Positions 9,804-18,977 of a stretch of DNA of 64,000 bases are shown one piece after another. The translations under genes were made by a program, and so were the position numbers. Source of the stretch: Rhizobiaceae bacterium (GTDB lineage Bacteria; Pseudomonadota; Alphaproteobacteria; Rhizobiales; Rhizobiaceae). The DNA lies in the NCBI GenBank assembly GCA_019635775.1, contig JAHBYU010000019.1:1-64000 (forward strand), given 5' to 3'. The notes under the pieces are model-generated. The model ran no database searches. It was not told the origin of the DNA and saw only the letters and a list, made by a program, of their open reading frames with translations. Within the stretch, counting starts at the first letter, position 1. Every line of letters begins with the position of its first letter.

Positions 9804-9835
9804 CAAGCGGCGGCAAAGGGGATTGCCGCCGCTTG
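9804..9835 (+). promoter_or_regulatory. Strong hairpin between rplO and secY
   Basis: CAAGCGGCGGCAA (9804-9816) and TTGCCGCCGCTTG (9823-9835) form a perfect 13-bp stem with a six-base loop, 12 bases after the rplO stop in a 144-base spacer. The downstream sequence is CAACTTCG, with no U-run, so a simple intrinsic terminator is unlikely. A transcript-processing, 3'-end stabilising or partial attenuation element separating ribosomal genes from secY is the most reasonable guess. Confidence 0.55.
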
Positions 9836-9935
9836 CAACTTCGTCGTCCGGAGCCTATCTCGATGGCTCGGCGATGCGGCTGACCGGACACTGGTCCGAC
9901 AGGCGCTGCTTGGCGCGACCCAGCGGAGAAATTGC

Positions 9936-11276
9936 ATGGCATCGGCTGCAGAACAACTTGCATCCAATCTGAATTTCGCAGCCTTCGCCAAGGCAGAAGA
10001 TTTGAAGAAGCGCATCTGGTTCACGCTGGGTGCGCTGCTTGTGTATCGGCTGGGCACTTATATTCCGCTGCCCGGCATCAATCCAAACGCTTTTGCCCAG
10101 GCTTTCCAGCAGCAGTCGGGCGGCGTGCTTGGCATGTTCAACATGTTTGCAGGCGGCGCCGTGGAGCGCATGGCCATTTTTGCGCTGGGCATCATGCCCT
10201 ATATTTCGGCGTCCATCATCATGCAGCTCATGACTTCGGTGATCCCGAGTCTTGAAGCCTTGAAGAAGGAAGGCGAACAGGGCCGCAAGGTCATCAACCA
10301 GTATACACGCTACGGCACTGTCCTTCTCGCCATCGTTCAGGCCTATGGCATCTCCATCGGGCTCGAGAGCGGCAACGGTATCGTCACGGATCCGGGACTG
10401 TTCTTCCGCATTTCCGCCGTCATCACTCTTGTTGGTGGCACGATGTTCCTGATGTGGCTCGGCGAGCAGATCACGGCGCGGGGCATTGGCAACGGTATTT
10501 CGCTGATCATTTTCGCGGGTATTGTCGCAGGTCTGCCTGGCGCCATTTCCGGCACGCTGGAACTTGGCCGCACGGGTGCGCTGTCGACCGGCCTGATCCT
10601 CGGCATCATCATCCTGGCGGTTGTGGTGATCGGCCTGATCGTGTTCTTCGAGCGTGCGCAGCGCCGTCTGCTTATCCAGTATCCGAAGCGCCAGGTCGGC
10701 AACCGCATGTTCCAGGGTGATACGTCCCACCTTCCGCTGAAGCTCAACACCGCCGGCGTGATTCCTCCGATCTTCGCATCTTCGCTGCTGCTGTTGCCGG
10801 CGACACTCGCGGGCTTCTCGGCTACGACCGAGATGCCGGCGTGGGCATCGACCGTTCTGGCCGCCCTCGGGCACGGGCAGCCGCTCTATATGTTCCTGTA
10901 TGCGGCAATGATTGCGTTTTTCGCCTTCTTCTACACGGCGATCGTGTTCAATCCCAAGGACACGGCGGACCAGCTGAAGAAGCACTCAGGCTTCATTCCG
11001 GGCTACCGCCCAGGCGAGCGCACTGCCGAGTACATCGACTACGTCCTGACTCGCATCACGGTCGTCGGAGCGATCTACCTCGTCCTGGTCTGCTTGCTCC
11101 CCGAGTTCCTCATTTCAGCGACTGGCGTACCTTTCTATCTTGGTGGCACTTCGCTTCTGATCGTGGTCAGTGTAACGCTCGATACGGTCGCGCAGGTTCA
11201 GGGACACCTGATTGCGCACCAGTATGAGGGGCTGATCAAGAAGTCGAAGCTGCGCGGAGGGAAGAGGGGACGATGA
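9936..11276 (+). CDS. secY: Preprotein translocase subunit SecY
   Basis: SecY is the channel of the Sec translocon in the inner membrane and works with SecE, SecG and SecA. The 446-residue product has about ten predicted membrane segments; clear marks are [11 protein letters not shown] near residue 45, [14 protein letters not shown], and the cytosolic loop with [12 protein letters not shown] near residue 250. The end, [12 protein letters not shown], is a basic cytosolic tail. The start ATG (9936, [14 protein letters not shown]) follows GGAGA. The stop overlaps the adk start (ATGA), so adk is coupled to it. Confidence 0.98.
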   Translation: MASAAEQLASNLNFAAFAKAEDLKKRIWFTLGALLVYRLGTYIPLPGINPNAFAQAFQQQSGGVLGMFNMFAGGAVERMAIFALGIMPYISASIIMQLMTSVIPSLEALKKEGEQGRKVINQYTRYGTVLLAIVQAYGISIGLESGNGIVTDPGLFFRISAVITLVGGTMFLMWLGEQITARGIGNGISLIIFAGIVAGLPGAISGTLELGRTGALSTGLILGIIILAVVVIGLIVFFERAQRRLLIQYPKRQVGNRMFQGDTSHLPLKLNTAGVIPPIFASSLLLLPATLAGFSATTEMPAWASTVLAALGHGQPLYMFLYAAMIAFFAFFYTAIVFNPKDTADQLKKHSGFIPGYRPGERTAEYIDYVLTRITVVGAIYLVLVCLLPEFLISATGVPFYLGGTSLLIVVSVTLDTVAQVQGHLIAHQYEGLIKKSKLRGGKRGR

Positions 11277-11857
11277 GGCTTATACTGCTTGGGCCGCCGG
11301 GAGCGGGCAAGGGGACGCAAGCACAGAGGCTGGTAGAGAAATACGGCATTCCGCAGCTCTCCACCGGGGATATGCTCCGGGCTGCCGTGGCGGCGGGGAG
11401 CCCCGTCGGACTAAAGGCCAAAGCGGTGATGGATGCCGGCGAGCTTGTATCCGACGAGATCGTCAATGCAATCGTGGCCGAGCGAATCGATCAGGCGGAT
11501 TGCGCAACGGGCTTCATCCTCGATGGATACCCGCGCACGTTGGTGCAGGCGGACTCGGTCGAGAAAATGCTCGATGAGCGAGGCATCAAGCTCGATGTCG
11601 TGATTGAGCTTGTTGTCGACGACAAGGCTTTGGTTGGCCGGATCGCCAACCGTGCAGAGGAAACCAGGGCCGCCGGCAAGCCGGTGCGCAAGGACGACGA
11701 TCCGGCCGTGTTCCCGGAGAGGCTTCGCGAGTACTACAAGAAGACTGCGCCTCTGATCGGCTATTACTATGCCAAGGGCTCGCTTAAGCAGGTCGACGGG
11801 ATGGCGGATATTGACGCTGTCACGGCGCAGATCGACGAATTGCTCAAGTCGGCCTGA
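11273..11857 (+). CDS. adk: Adenylate kinase, short-lid type
   Basis: Adenylate kinase converts ATP plus AMP into two ADP in the cytosol. The P-loop [10 protein letters not shown] lies at residues about 7-16, the AMP-binding [11 protein letters not shown] near 30, and [10 protein letters not shown] near 81. At 194 residues it has the short lid (no zinc-finger lid with four cysteines), the usual alphaproteobacterial form. The gene overlaps secY by four bases, a common secY-adk pairing. Confidence 0.97.
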   Translation: MRLILLGPPGAGKGTQAQRLVEKYGIPQLSTGDMLRAAVAAGSPVGLKAKAVMDAGELVSDEIVNAIVAERIDQADCATGFILDGYPRTLVQADSVEKMLDERGIKLDVVIELVVDDKALVGRIANRAEETRAAGKPVRKDDDPAVFPERLREYYKKTAPLIGYYYAKGSLKQVDGMADIDAVTAQIDELLKSA

Positions 11858-11876
11858 AATAGGCAAGAACCGACTG

Positions 11877-11905
11877 TTGACTGGGCTGCGCTGCTGGACT
11901 ATAGC
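11877..11905 (+). promoter_or_regulatory. Predicted sigma70-type promoter of the rpsM-rplQ operon
   Basis: TTGACT at 11877-11882 and TATAGC at 11900-11905 are separated by exactly 17 bases, a near-consensus housekeeping promoter. It lies 20 bases after the adk stop, in a 207-base gap, and would start a transcript about 150 bases before rpsM. This suggests that the alpha part (rpsM, rpsK, rpoA, rplQ) has its own promoter as well as read-through from secY-adk. Confidence 0.6.
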
Positions 11906-12064
11906 GGCGCATCTCCAAATCCGGCGTGAGGCTGCTCGGTCCTTGGGACAGGGTGGCCTTGTTGAATTGGAAGATACCCCGCAAGGGCCGGCCTCCACCG
12001 GACGCGGGTCAAACGATAACCCGCCGGACAGTTAAGGCTGAAGCCGGCCCAGATGGAGATGAAG

Positions 12065-12433
12065 ATGGCCCGTATAGCTGGCGTCAACATACCGACCAAC
12101 AAGCGCGTTGTGATTGCGCTTCAGTACATTCATGGCATCGGCAAGAAGTTCGCGCAGGAGATCGTCGACAAGGTCGGCATTCCCGCTGACCGCCGCGTCA
12201 ACCAGTTGACCGACGCCGAGGTGCTCCAGATCCGCGAGACGATCGACCGCGATTATCAGGTCGAGGGCGATCTGCGTCGTGAGACCTCTATGAACATCAA
12301 GCGCCTGATGGACCTTGGCTGCTATCGCGGCCTGCGTCATCGCCGCAACCTGCCTGTTCGCGGCCAGCGCACGCATACCAACGCTCGCACCCGCAAGGGT
12401 CCTGCGAAGGCCATTGCAGGCAAGAAGAAGTAA
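12065..12433 (+). CDS. rpsM: 30S ribosomal protein S13
   Basis: S13 lies at the top of the 30S head and contacts the P-site tRNA and L5. I chose the ATG at 12065 ([20 protein letters not shown]), the family start; in-frame ATGs at 12053 and 12059 would add MEMK. The 122-residue product ends with [19 protein letters not shown], which reaches the tRNA. It is the first gene after the predicted promoter at 11877-11905. Confidence 0.97.
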   Translation: MARIAGVNIPTNKRVVIALQYIHGIGKKFAQEIVDKVGIPADRRVNQLTDAEVLQIRETIDRDYQVEGDLRRETSMNIKRLMDLGCYRGLRHRRNLPVRGQRTHTNARTRKGPAKAIAGKKK

Positions 12434-12538
12434 GAATTCCACGAATCTGGTTGGCGGTCGGCATCGTCCGATTGCCGTCAACCATGGTGTAGCCGCTGGC
12501 ATTACGGCGGCGTTGATATCGAACGAAAGGACTACCAT

Positions 12539-12928
12539 ATGGCCAAGGAAGCCGGACGCGTCCGCCGTCGCGAACGCAAGAACATCTCGTCGGGCACCGC
12601 ACACGTGAACTCGACCTTCAACAACACGATGATCACCATCACCGATGCGCAGGGCAACACGATTGCCTGGTCGTCGGCTGGCGCTCAGGGCTTCAAGGGT
12701 TCGCGGAAGTCGACCCCGTTCGCCGCCCAGATGGCGGCCGAAGACGTTGCCAAGAAGGCTCAGGAGCACGGCATGCGCATGCTGGAAGTTGAGGTTTGCG
12801 GACCGGGTTCGGGCCGTGAGTCTGCGCTTCGTGCGCTTCAGGCCGGCGGCTTCACCATTACTTCGATCCGCGACGTCACGCCGATCCCGCACAACGGTTG
12901 CCGTCCGCGCAAGAAGCGTCGCGTCTAA
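12539..12928 (+). CDS. rpsK: 30S ribosomal protein S11
   Basis: S11 forms the platform near the mRNA exit and binds with S18. The 129-residue product contains [20 protein letters not shown] and ends with the conserved [19 protein letters not shown], rich in basic residues. It lies 105 bases after rpsM. The length equals that in E. coli. Confidence 0.98.
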   Translation: MAKEAGRVRRRERKNISSGTAHVNSTFNNTMITITDAQGNTIAWSSAGAQGFKGSRKSTPFAAQMAAEDVAKKAQEHGMRMLEVEVCGPGSGRESALRALQAGGFTITSIRDVTPIPHNGCRPRKKRRV

Positions 12929-13044
12929 AGTTCTAGAACCGCCGCGCGAGCTCGGGGCCTTCAAGTCAAGGACCGGCGCTCCTCCACGGCTTTCCATGGC
13001 GACCGCCACGATTGGATGGTGGCGGCACAACGGAAGGAAGACCC

Positions 13045-14055
13045 ATGATCCAGAAAAACTGGCAGGAATTGATCAAGCCGAACAAGATCGAGTTCTCCTC
13101 GAAGGGCAAGACGTTGACGACCCTCGTCGCCGAGCCCTTGGAGCGCGGCTTCGGTCTTACGCTCGGCAACGCGCTTCGCCGCGTCCTGCTCTCCTCGCTG
13201 CGCGGCGCTGCCGTGACCGCCGTCCAGATCGACGGCGTTCTGCACGAGTTCTCGTCGATTGCCGGCGTGCGTGAGGACGTTACCGATATCGTCCTCAACA
13301 TCAAGGAAATCGCCATCAAGATGGAAGGCGACGGCCCCAAGCGCATGGTTGTGCGCAAGCAGGGTCCGGGTGCTGTCACCGCCGGTGACATCCAGACGGT
13401 CGGCGACGTTGAAATCCTGAACCCCGACCATGTTATCTGCACCCTCGACGAGGGCGCTGAGATCCGCATGGAGTTCACCGTCGACACCGGCAAGGGCTAT
13501 GTGCCTGCCGACCGCAACCGTGCCGAGGATGCACCGATCGGCCTTATTCCGGTCGACAGCCTCTATTCGCCGGTCAAGAAGGTCTCCTACAAGGTCGAGA
13601 ACACCCGTGAGGGCCAGGTTCTCGACTACGACAAGCTGACGATGACCATCGAGACAAACGGCTCGGTCACCGGCGAGGACGCCGTGGCTTTCGCAGCGCG
13701 TATCCTGCAGGACCAGCTTGGGCTGTTCGTCAACTTCGACGAGCCGACGAAGGAAGTTGCGACCGAGGCAGTTACGGAGCTGGCCTTCAATCCGGCCCTG
13801 CTCAAGAAGGTTGACGAACTGGAGCTTTCGGTTCGCTCGGCCAACTGCCTGAAGAACGACAACATCGTCTACATCGGCGACCTGATCCAGAAGACCGAGG
13901 CGGAGATGCTGCGCACCCCGAACTTCGGCCGCAAGTCGCTGAACGAGATCAAGGAAGTGCTTGCGGCTATGGGCCTGCATCTCGGCATGGAAGTGCCGGA
14001 CTGGCCGCCGGAGAACATCGAAGACCTCGCAAAGCGTTACGAAGACCAGTACTGA
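13045..14055 (+). CDS. rpoA: RNA polymerase alpha subunit
   Basis: Alpha dimerises to start assembly of RNA polymerase and its C-terminal domain contacts UP elements and activators. The start is the ATG at 13045 ([16 protein letters not shown]), giving 336 residues. The N-terminal domain includes [20 protein letters not shown] (about residues 30-49); after a linker near 230-245 comes the C-terminal domain with [20 protein letters not shown], near 260-280. A 7-bp hairpin (13003-13009 with 13019-13025) lies shortly before its GGAAGGAAG ribosome-binding site. Confidence 0.98.
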   Translation: MIQKNWQELIKPNKIEFSSKGKTLTTLVAEPLERGFGLTLGNALRRVLLSSLRGAAVTAVQIDGVLHEFSSIAGVREDVTDIVLNIKEIAIKMEGDGPKRMVVRKQGPGAVTAGDIQTVGDVEILNPDHVICTLDEGAEIRMEFTVDTGKGYVPADRNRAEDAPIGLIPVDSLYSPVKKVSYKVENTREGQVLDYDKLTMTIETNGSVTGEDAVAFAARILQDQLGLFVNFDEPTKEVATEAVTELAFNPALLKKVDELELSVRSANCLKNDNIVYIGDLIQKTEAEMLRTPNFGRKSLNEIKEVLAAMGLHLGMEVPDWPPENIEDLAKRYEDQY

Positions 14056-14161
14056 GCCTGAATAGAGCATGGTGCCGAGGGCCGGCTGGTCCGGTCCGAC
14101 GGCCATGCGGAAAACCATCAGAGGCCGTGGCCTCTTGAACAACTGAAGAAGGAAGACAGCC

Positions 14162-14593
14162 ATGCGCCACGGTTTCAAAGGCCGTCGCTTCGCCCGCAGC
14201 GTAAGCCACCGCAAGTCCATGTTCGCCAATCTGGCCGTGTCTCTGATCGAGCACGAGCAGATCGTCACCACCCTGCCCAAGGCGAAGGACCTGCGTCCTA
14301 TCGTCGAGAAGCTGGTGACGCTTGGCAAGCGTGGCGACCTGCATGCCCGCCGCCAGGTCATCGCCCAGATCGGCAACGACGATGTCGTCAAGCGCCTGTT
14401 CGATGTCGTCGCCCCCCGCTATGCGACGCGCAACGGTGGCTATCTGCGCATCATGAAGGCTGGTTTCCGTCAGGGCGACAATGCGCCCATGGCAGTGATC
14501 GAGTTCGTTGATCGCGACACGTCCGCCAAGGGTGCCGGCGACCGCGCGCGTGCCGAGGCTGAGGACACCGAAGGCGAGGCAGTCGCCGCCTGA
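14162..14593 (+). CDS. rplQ: 50S ribosomal protein L17
   Basis: L17 is the last gene of the ribosomal array. The 143-residue product begins [20 protein letters not shown]; the first 120 residues match the family and an acidic Ala/Glu tail ([13 protein letters not shown]) is added, as in other Rhizobiales. It is separated from rpoA by 106 bases with a GGAAG ribosome-binding site, and is followed by an intrinsic terminator. Confidence 0.97.
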   Translation: MRHGFKGRRFARSVSHRKSMFANLAVSLIEHEQIVTTLPKAKDLRPIVEKLVTLGKRGDLHARRQVIAQIGNDDVVKRLFDVVAPRYATRNGGYLRIMKAGFRQGDNAPMAVIEFVDRDTSAKGAGDRARAEAEDTEGEAVAA

Positions 14594-14614
14594 GTTCATG
14601 CGCGTTTTTACTTA

Positions 14615-14644
14615 CAAAAAAGGGGCCGTGCGGCCCCTTTTTTT
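14615..14644. terminator. Bidirectional intrinsic terminator after rplQ
   Basis: AAAAAAGGGGCCG and CGGCCCCTTTTTT flank a two-base loop, giving a GC-rich stem with A/U tails on both sides. It lies 21 bases after the rplQ stop and about 20 bases after the stop of the minus-strand YdcH-like gene, so it can end transcripts from both directions. Confidence 0.9.
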
Positions 14645-14664
14645 GTCCATCGCGCAAGCAGTAA

Positions 14665-14904
14665 TCAAACCCGATTGAGCGCCGCCGCGATCCTGTCCTT
14701 GAGGGAGAGGCGGGCTTTGCGCATCTCGACCTCAGTCTTTTCATCAACCGGCTCGATTCTCGTTTCTGCACGGTGGATGCGATCGTTGATTTCGTCGTAG
14801 TCGACCAGCAACCGGGCAAACTCCGGTTGTTTGGCTTTCAGGGCATGAATAGCTTCCAGCTGGCCCGGAAAATCTTCTCCCAGAGTGTGTGGCGTATTGG
14901 GCAT
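14665..14904 (-). CDS. YdcH/DUF465 family small protein
   Basis: This 79-residue protein, starting at the ATG at 14904 behind a GGAG ribosome-binding site, reads MPNTPHTLGEDFPGQLEAIH and is highly charged and helical. The stretch KAKQPEFARLLVDYDEINDR and the later EVEMRKARLSLKDRI are typical of the DUF465 (YdcH) family, which is of unknown function and predicted to form a two-helix coiled coil. It stands alone between rplQ and the next hydrolase. Function is not known. Confidence 0.85.
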   Translation of the reverse strand: MPNTPHTLGEDFPGQLEAIHALKAKQPEFARLLVDYDEINDRIHRAETRIEPVDEKTEVEMRKARLSLKDRIAAALNRV

Positions 14905-15052
14905 GCTGCTCTCCTGTTCTCTTTTGATGGAACTTAGTTCCATCCCGGCTCGGAGCATTGATATGGGTCAATCTGCGACCGCCTGGAGCATTGGGAACTC
15001 AGCTGTTCTTTATTTCCAGAAGAGCTACGGTAAGTTCGTCGTGTGAAGACCG

Positions 15053-15868
15053 ATGAGAGGCGTTATGGATATCAGGGTACTTGATCGGCAGGGTACCAAG
15101 CTAGCCGTCCTCGATACGGGCGGGGACGGCGAGGCGATAGTCTTGGTGCATGGTTGGTGTTGTGACCGGAGCTTTTTCCACCCACAGGTCGAGTATTTTT
15201 CAAACGCAGGGTATCGAATCTTGGCCGTCGATCTCAGGGGTCACGGCGAAAGCGATGCACCGCCTGGTTCGTATGGGATGCAGGTTTTTGCAGACGACGT
15301 CGCCTGGTCCGCAAGGGAAATCGGCGTCAAGGATCCGGTGATCGTCGGGCACAGCATGGGAGGTGTCGTCGCGTTTGATGTTGCCGCGCGTTATCCCGAC
15401 CTTATTTCCGGTGTAGTCATGATCGATTCATCGGTCGTCAGATCGATAGCTGCGCTCCGTGCAATCGACGGGTTGTGCGACGCCTTGGCAGGGCCGGATC
15501 GCGTAAGGATCGCGCGCGAGTACGTTCACAATGCGCTCTTTATTGCAACGGATGACCCGGCCCGCCGGGACAGCATTCTGAATCGGATGGCTGCGACACC
15601 GGCCCATGTAATGCTGGGTGCGATGATTGGTCTGCGCGATTATGACCCCAGCTATGCCAGCGGGCTGATAAACGCCCCATGCGTCTTCATCTCGGCAGAT
15701 CAACCGATCCCGCGAACCGATATTGGAGCACTACAAGCTCTGGTACCGCAATTGATGACAGGGCGGACAGTGGGGTCCGGACATTTCTGTCAGCTGGAAG
15801 TCCCTCAACAGGTGAACGCGATGATCGACCGTTTTTTGACGGTTAGATCAGCATCTGCCCGAACCTAA
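15053..15868 (+). CDS. Alpha/beta-fold hydrolase
   Basis: The fold is recognisable from the HG oxyanion motif (LVHGWCCDRSFF, about residue 33), the nucleophile elbow GHSMGG with Ser101, and a late His near 244 (GSGHFCQLEVP). The acid is probably in the SADQPIP stretch. The length of 271 residues fits a small esterase or hydrolase; the substrate cannot be told from sequence. An in-frame ATG at 15065 (MDIRV) preceded by AGAGG is an alternative start. It is a single gene, convergent with the next hydrolase. Confidence 0.85.
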   Translation: MRGVMDIRVLDRQGTKLAVLDTGGDGEAIVLVHGWCCDRSFFHPQVEYFSNAGYRILAVDLRGHGESDAPPGSYGMQVFADDVAWSAREIGVKDPVIVGHSMGGVVAFDVAARYPDLISGVVMIDSSVVRSIAALRAIDGLCDALAGPDRVRIAREYVHNALFIATDDPARRDSILNRMAATPAHVMLGAMIGLRDYDPSYASGLINAPCVFISADQPIPRTDIGALQALVPQLMTGRTVGSGHFCQLEVPQQVNAMIDRFLTVRSASART

Positions 15869-15928
15869 TTTTGCCTCCGAGTTGGGCGATGGCGGATCAA
15901 GTGCTAAGTGCGTTGGGAGCTTCTGCAA

Positions 15929-16579
15929 CTATCGAGATCGTATCTGAGCCTGCAGTTCGACAAGCCCGTCACTCCAGCCACGCACTGTCTCCGCCATGGT
16001 CTTCAAATGATCGGCTGCCGAAAACCCCGAGACGCTTTTGCGCGGCTTAAGGTCATGATCGCCATCCTCCAGCCAGAGAATTTCGATATTTGTTGAAAGG
16101 CGATACCTTTCCACATCGGCCCGTGTGCCGAACTCGTCGCGCGTACCCTGCACGATGAGTGTCGGAGTTTCGAGATGCTCCAGATGCCCAGTTCTAAGTT
16201 GTTCCGGTTTGGCAGGTGGATGAAACGGGTAGCCAAGACAGAGCAGACCGCAGATTTTCCCTGAGCGATAGGCTTCGTCGGCGATCAGACTCGCGACACG
16301 CCCGCCCATGGATTTGCCGCCGATGATTAGCGATCCTTTTGGTCGAAGAGCGTCGATCGCCGAGTAGAACTCAGGACACAACGTGTCCGCACGTGGCGGT
16401 GGCTTGCGACTGCCTGAGCGCCTCGCGGCCATGTAGGCGAACTCAAAGCGCACGACACGCAAACCAGCCGCTGCCATGGCCTTTGTGGATGCCGTCATCG
16501 ACGGCGAATCCATGGGTGCCCCTGCGCCGTGGGCGAGCAGGAGGGTCACCGAGGCACCTTCCGGTCCGTCAAAAATCAT
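15929..16579 (-). CDS. KANL3/Tex30-type alpha/beta hydrolase
   Basis: The product (216 residues from the ATG at 16579) begins MIFDGPEGASVTLLLAHGAG and has the nucleophile elbow GGKSMGG (Ser90), with a probable Asp148 (GTRDEFG) and His175 (EDGDHDLKP). This pattern, with AHGAGAPMDSP near the start, marks the KANL3/Tex30 group of dienelactone-hydrolase-like proteins, whose substrates are unknown. The frame is open to an ATG at 16663, which would add 28 poorly conserved-looking residues. No partner genes are adjacent. Confidence 0.8.
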   Translation of the reverse strand: MIFDGPEGASVTLLLAHGAGAPMDSPSMTASTKAMAAAGLRVVRFEFAYMAARRSGSRKPPPRADTLCPEFYSAIDALRPKGSLIIGGKSMGGRVASLIADEAYRSGKICGLLCLGYPFHPPAKPEQLRTGHLEHLETPTLIVQGTRDEFGTRADVERYRLSTNIEILWLEDGDHDLKPRKSVSGFSAADHLKTMAETVRGWSDGLVELQAQIRSR

Positions 16580-16667
16580 CTGATCCGAGCTCGTTTCACT
16601 TCGCCGACTATAACCGGTCCGCGGGCGCGACAAAGCCGAATCGAAGATCTGTACGTCAGGCACCAGC

Positions 16668-17075
16668 TCAGTCGGAAACAGGAATCCAGGCGGTCAGGGC
16701 CGCAGGCGTTACACGATCCGCGGTCCAGACAAGCCCGGCTTTCGCAAGATGATAGCCTTCCGTAGTCTTTCGCCAAACGGAATTGCCTTTGTTCCGCGCG
16801 ATCTCGAAGAGCGTGAATCCGTCGGCGTCCTGAAGCGAGGCGAGGGCCGTGGCCGGCGCAGTTCGCCCGATTCCGTCAGGATCAGAAACGGTGCGGCATC
16901 TGCCGGTCACGAGTGGATAGTCAACGCCGGGAGCGCGGAGGACGCGAGCCTTGACGGCGCTTTCGCACTCCTCGACGGATGCCCACTTGGCCGGTGTCTC
17001 AGACACGAATTCGCACAGTTTTGCGTCGCAATCGCAACCGACAATTGTCATCGCAACAAGCGCTGTCTTGAGCAT
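16668..17075 (-). CDS. Hypothetical protein, putative lipoprotein
   Basis: Starting at the ATG at 17075 behind GGAG, the 135-residue product opens MLKTALVAMTIVGCDCDAKL. The short hydrophobic lead followed by IVGC looks like a lipobox with Cys14 as the lipidation site. More cysteines follow (CDCDAKLCEF, EECESAV), with another in TGRCRTV, so disulfides are possible. I do not recognise a family. It lies in the same direction as the Cys-repeat protein gene 86 bases upstream, and the two might share a transcript. Confidence 0.55.
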   Translation of the reverse strand: MLKTALVAMTIVGCDCDAKLCEFVSETPAKWASVEECESAVKARVLRAPGVDYPLVTGRCRTVSDPDGIGRTAPATALASLQDADGFTLFEIARNKGNSVWRKTTEGYHLAKAGLVWTADRVTPAALTAWIPVSD

Positions 17076-17161
17076 GGCGTCGTTCTCCGGACCTTGGACG
17101 CGAAGCTCGCTTGAGATCGAGGCGTTACTTGGTCCGGATTCTGGAAAGAAAGAGGCGCTTC

Positions 17162-17479
17162 TTATTCCGGCGGCGGCGCCAGCTCGCAGTCTTGCCCCTC
17201 GCAATCCTCTAGCGGACCAGACCCAGAGGGCATGCAATTCTCGCCCTCGCATGCCTCGACAGGATTCTCCTGGGCCGGCATGCAATTCTCGCCCTGGCAG
17301 GTGATGGCCGGATGTGGCTCGCAGTCACCATCGTCGCAGGTCGGCTGGCTGGGATCGACATAGACTGGCGGCACGCAGCCTGCCTGCCCGGCACAACCCT
17401 GTTGCCCATCTTCGGCAAGTGCTTGATAGGGCAGGCTGGCCAAGGCCATACAGAGAAGGATTGTGCGCACAAATTGCAT
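17162..17479 (-). CDS. Secreted Cys-repeat protein, function unknown
   Basis: From the ATG at 17479 behind GGGAGA, the 105-residue product has a clear signal peptide (MQFVRTILLCMALASLPYQA, cut probably after ALA). The mature part is acidic, Pro-rich and built of C-X4-C units: CDDGDCEP, CQGENCMP, CEGENCMP and CEGQDCEL, preceded by a C-X5-C unit. The last three units start exactly 16 residues apart. I do not know this family. Disulfide formation or metal binding outside the cytoplasm is possible, but no partner gene points to either. Confidence 0.65.
   Translation of the reverse strand: MQFVRTILLCMALASLPYQALAEDGQQGCAGQAGCVPPVYVDPSQPTCDDGDCEPHPAITCQGENCMPAQENPVEACEGENCMPSGSGPLEDCEGQDCELAPPPE
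17229..17295 (-). repeat. Direct 19-base repeat inside the Cys-repeat gene
   Basis: An identical 19-base sequence occurs at 17229-17247 and 17277-17295, offset by 48 bases (16 codons). It encodes the two GENCMP units. The DNA identity is longer than the protein motif needs, which points to recent duplication of the coding unit. Confidence 0.7.
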
Positions 17480-17677
17480 TCGTATCTCCCAGCCGGTTGC
17501 CTGATCAGTGACGTAACACGGTGTCACTCCCGAAATCCCGAGGCAAGGGTACCGCGCATTTTGCCATATTGCCGCCCGCTTCTCGACATATTCGCTTAAC
17601 AAGCTGCTAATGGTTCCGATGCATATTGAGGGGCAGGGACTGTTAGCGGCGGACTTGGCAAGTCGTAGGGGACGATC

Positions 17678-18865
17678 TTGAGAATATATATTCCGGCGCG
17701 CGCGCGTCTCCGTCGCGCTACCAGTGTTTTGCTTTGTGCCACCGCTGCAGGCTTTCTAGCTGCCTGCACTTCCACGCAGCCGAATGCGACCGAGAGCGTC
17801 AAGAAGCGCTCGAAAGAGTATTTTTCTGAAACGGAATACGGGGTGAAGGCGAGCCCCCGCGTTTCAATGAAAAAGGCCAATCTGCCGCGCGGCGGCGGGC
17901 GGGACCAGATAGGCAAACCCTATAAGGTGCGCGGCAAAGTCTATTACCCGAAAGAAGAGAAGAACTATAAGAAGACGGGATTGGCCTCCTGGTATGGCGA
18001 TGCCTTTCATGGGCGTCTGACTGCCAATGGCGAGATTTACGACATGACGCATTTGACGGCGGCGCATCCCACCATGCCGCTGCCGAGCTATGCGCGTGTG
18101 ACAAACATGGAAAATGGAAGCTCGGTTATCGTTCGCGTAAACGATCGCGGGCCGTATTCGCACAACCGTTTGATCGATCTGTCGAAACGCGCGGCCGAGA
18201 TGCTGGATTATACGCATTCGGGCACCGCCAAGGTGAAGGTCGAGTATGTCGGTCGTGCGCCGCTCGACGGTCATGACGATGAATACCTGATGGCGTCCTA
18301 TCGTCCTGGCAACCGTGCTCCAGACCCGTCTGATGGACTGCCCACGGGCGTGATGATCGCTATGAATGGGCCAACCCCGTCCACGGATGTTGGTCAGCCT
18401 GGAAGGCAACTCGACATGATGGCGACTGGCACCAGCAGCGTCACCTTGCCGGCAGTCGGACCCATTGCGCCGGAGAGGCCGGCTTTTGACGGGGGGGGCG
18501 AGGTGCAACTCGCGATGGCGTCCCTCTCATATGCCGATGAGAAGGCAGGCAAGGCCGGCGGCGCTCTTTCGGCTTTTGGGGTACTGACTTCCGACACCAT
18601 CGCCAGTTCGTGGAAGCGAATGAATGATGATCTGGTTCCGGCTGGAGAAGCGTATGTGGCGGCTGCATCCTTCACCGATGCCGAAGCAGCGGACAGCTTG
18701 GCCAGAGCACTATCTGCCTACGGGCGGCCGGACATCGAGAAGACCGAGATTGACGGAATCATGTGGTATAGTGTCAACCTGCGGTCGAACGGACAGCCGA
18801 TTGACTCCCTTCTTCAGGCGGCGTGGTCGCACGGCGCGCCCGATGCCATCGTCATCCGTGACTGA
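17678..18865 (+). CDS. rlpA: RlpA-like septal lipoprotein / lytic transglycosylase
   Basis: RlpA-type proteins cut peptidoglycan strands lacking stem peptides, often at the septum. The 395-residue product starts with TTG (17678, after AGGGGA) and has a signal with lipobox FLAAC. The double-psi barrel core is clear: TGLASWYGDAFHGRLTANGE (about residues 97-116), then TAAHPTMPLPSYARV and VRVNDRGPYSHNRLIDLS with the catalytic Asp. The last 85 residues resemble a divergent SPOR domain that binds denuded glycan. It heads the dacC-tmk-holB run. Confidence 0.88.
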   Translation: MRIYIPARARLRRATSVLLCATAAGFLAACTSTQPNATESVKKRSKEYFSETEYGVKASPRVSMKKANLPRGGGRDQIGKPYKVRGKVYYPKEEKNYKKTGLASWYGDAFHGRLTANGEIYDMTHLTAAHPTMPLPSYARVTNMENGSSVIVRVNDRGPYSHNRLIDLSKRAAEMLDYTHSGTAKVKVEYVGRAPLDGHDDEYLMASYRPGNRAPDPSDGLPTGVMIAMNGPTPSTDVGQPGRQLDMMATGTSSVTLPAVGPIAPERPAFDGGGEVQLAMASLSYADEKAGKAGGALSAFGVLTSDTIASSWKRMNDDLVPAGEAYVAAASFTDAEAADSLARALSAYGRPDIEKTEIDGIMWYSVNLRSNGQPIDSLLQAAWSHGAPDAIVIRD

Positions 18866-18977
18866 TCGTACCAAACCTGAACACAAAGACGCGATTTTCC
18901 CGCATTACGGTTGATCGCTTGAGGTGCTGGCTGATAGCCTTCTCGCCTCAGCCGCAACCCTGCAGGATTTCGCGCCA

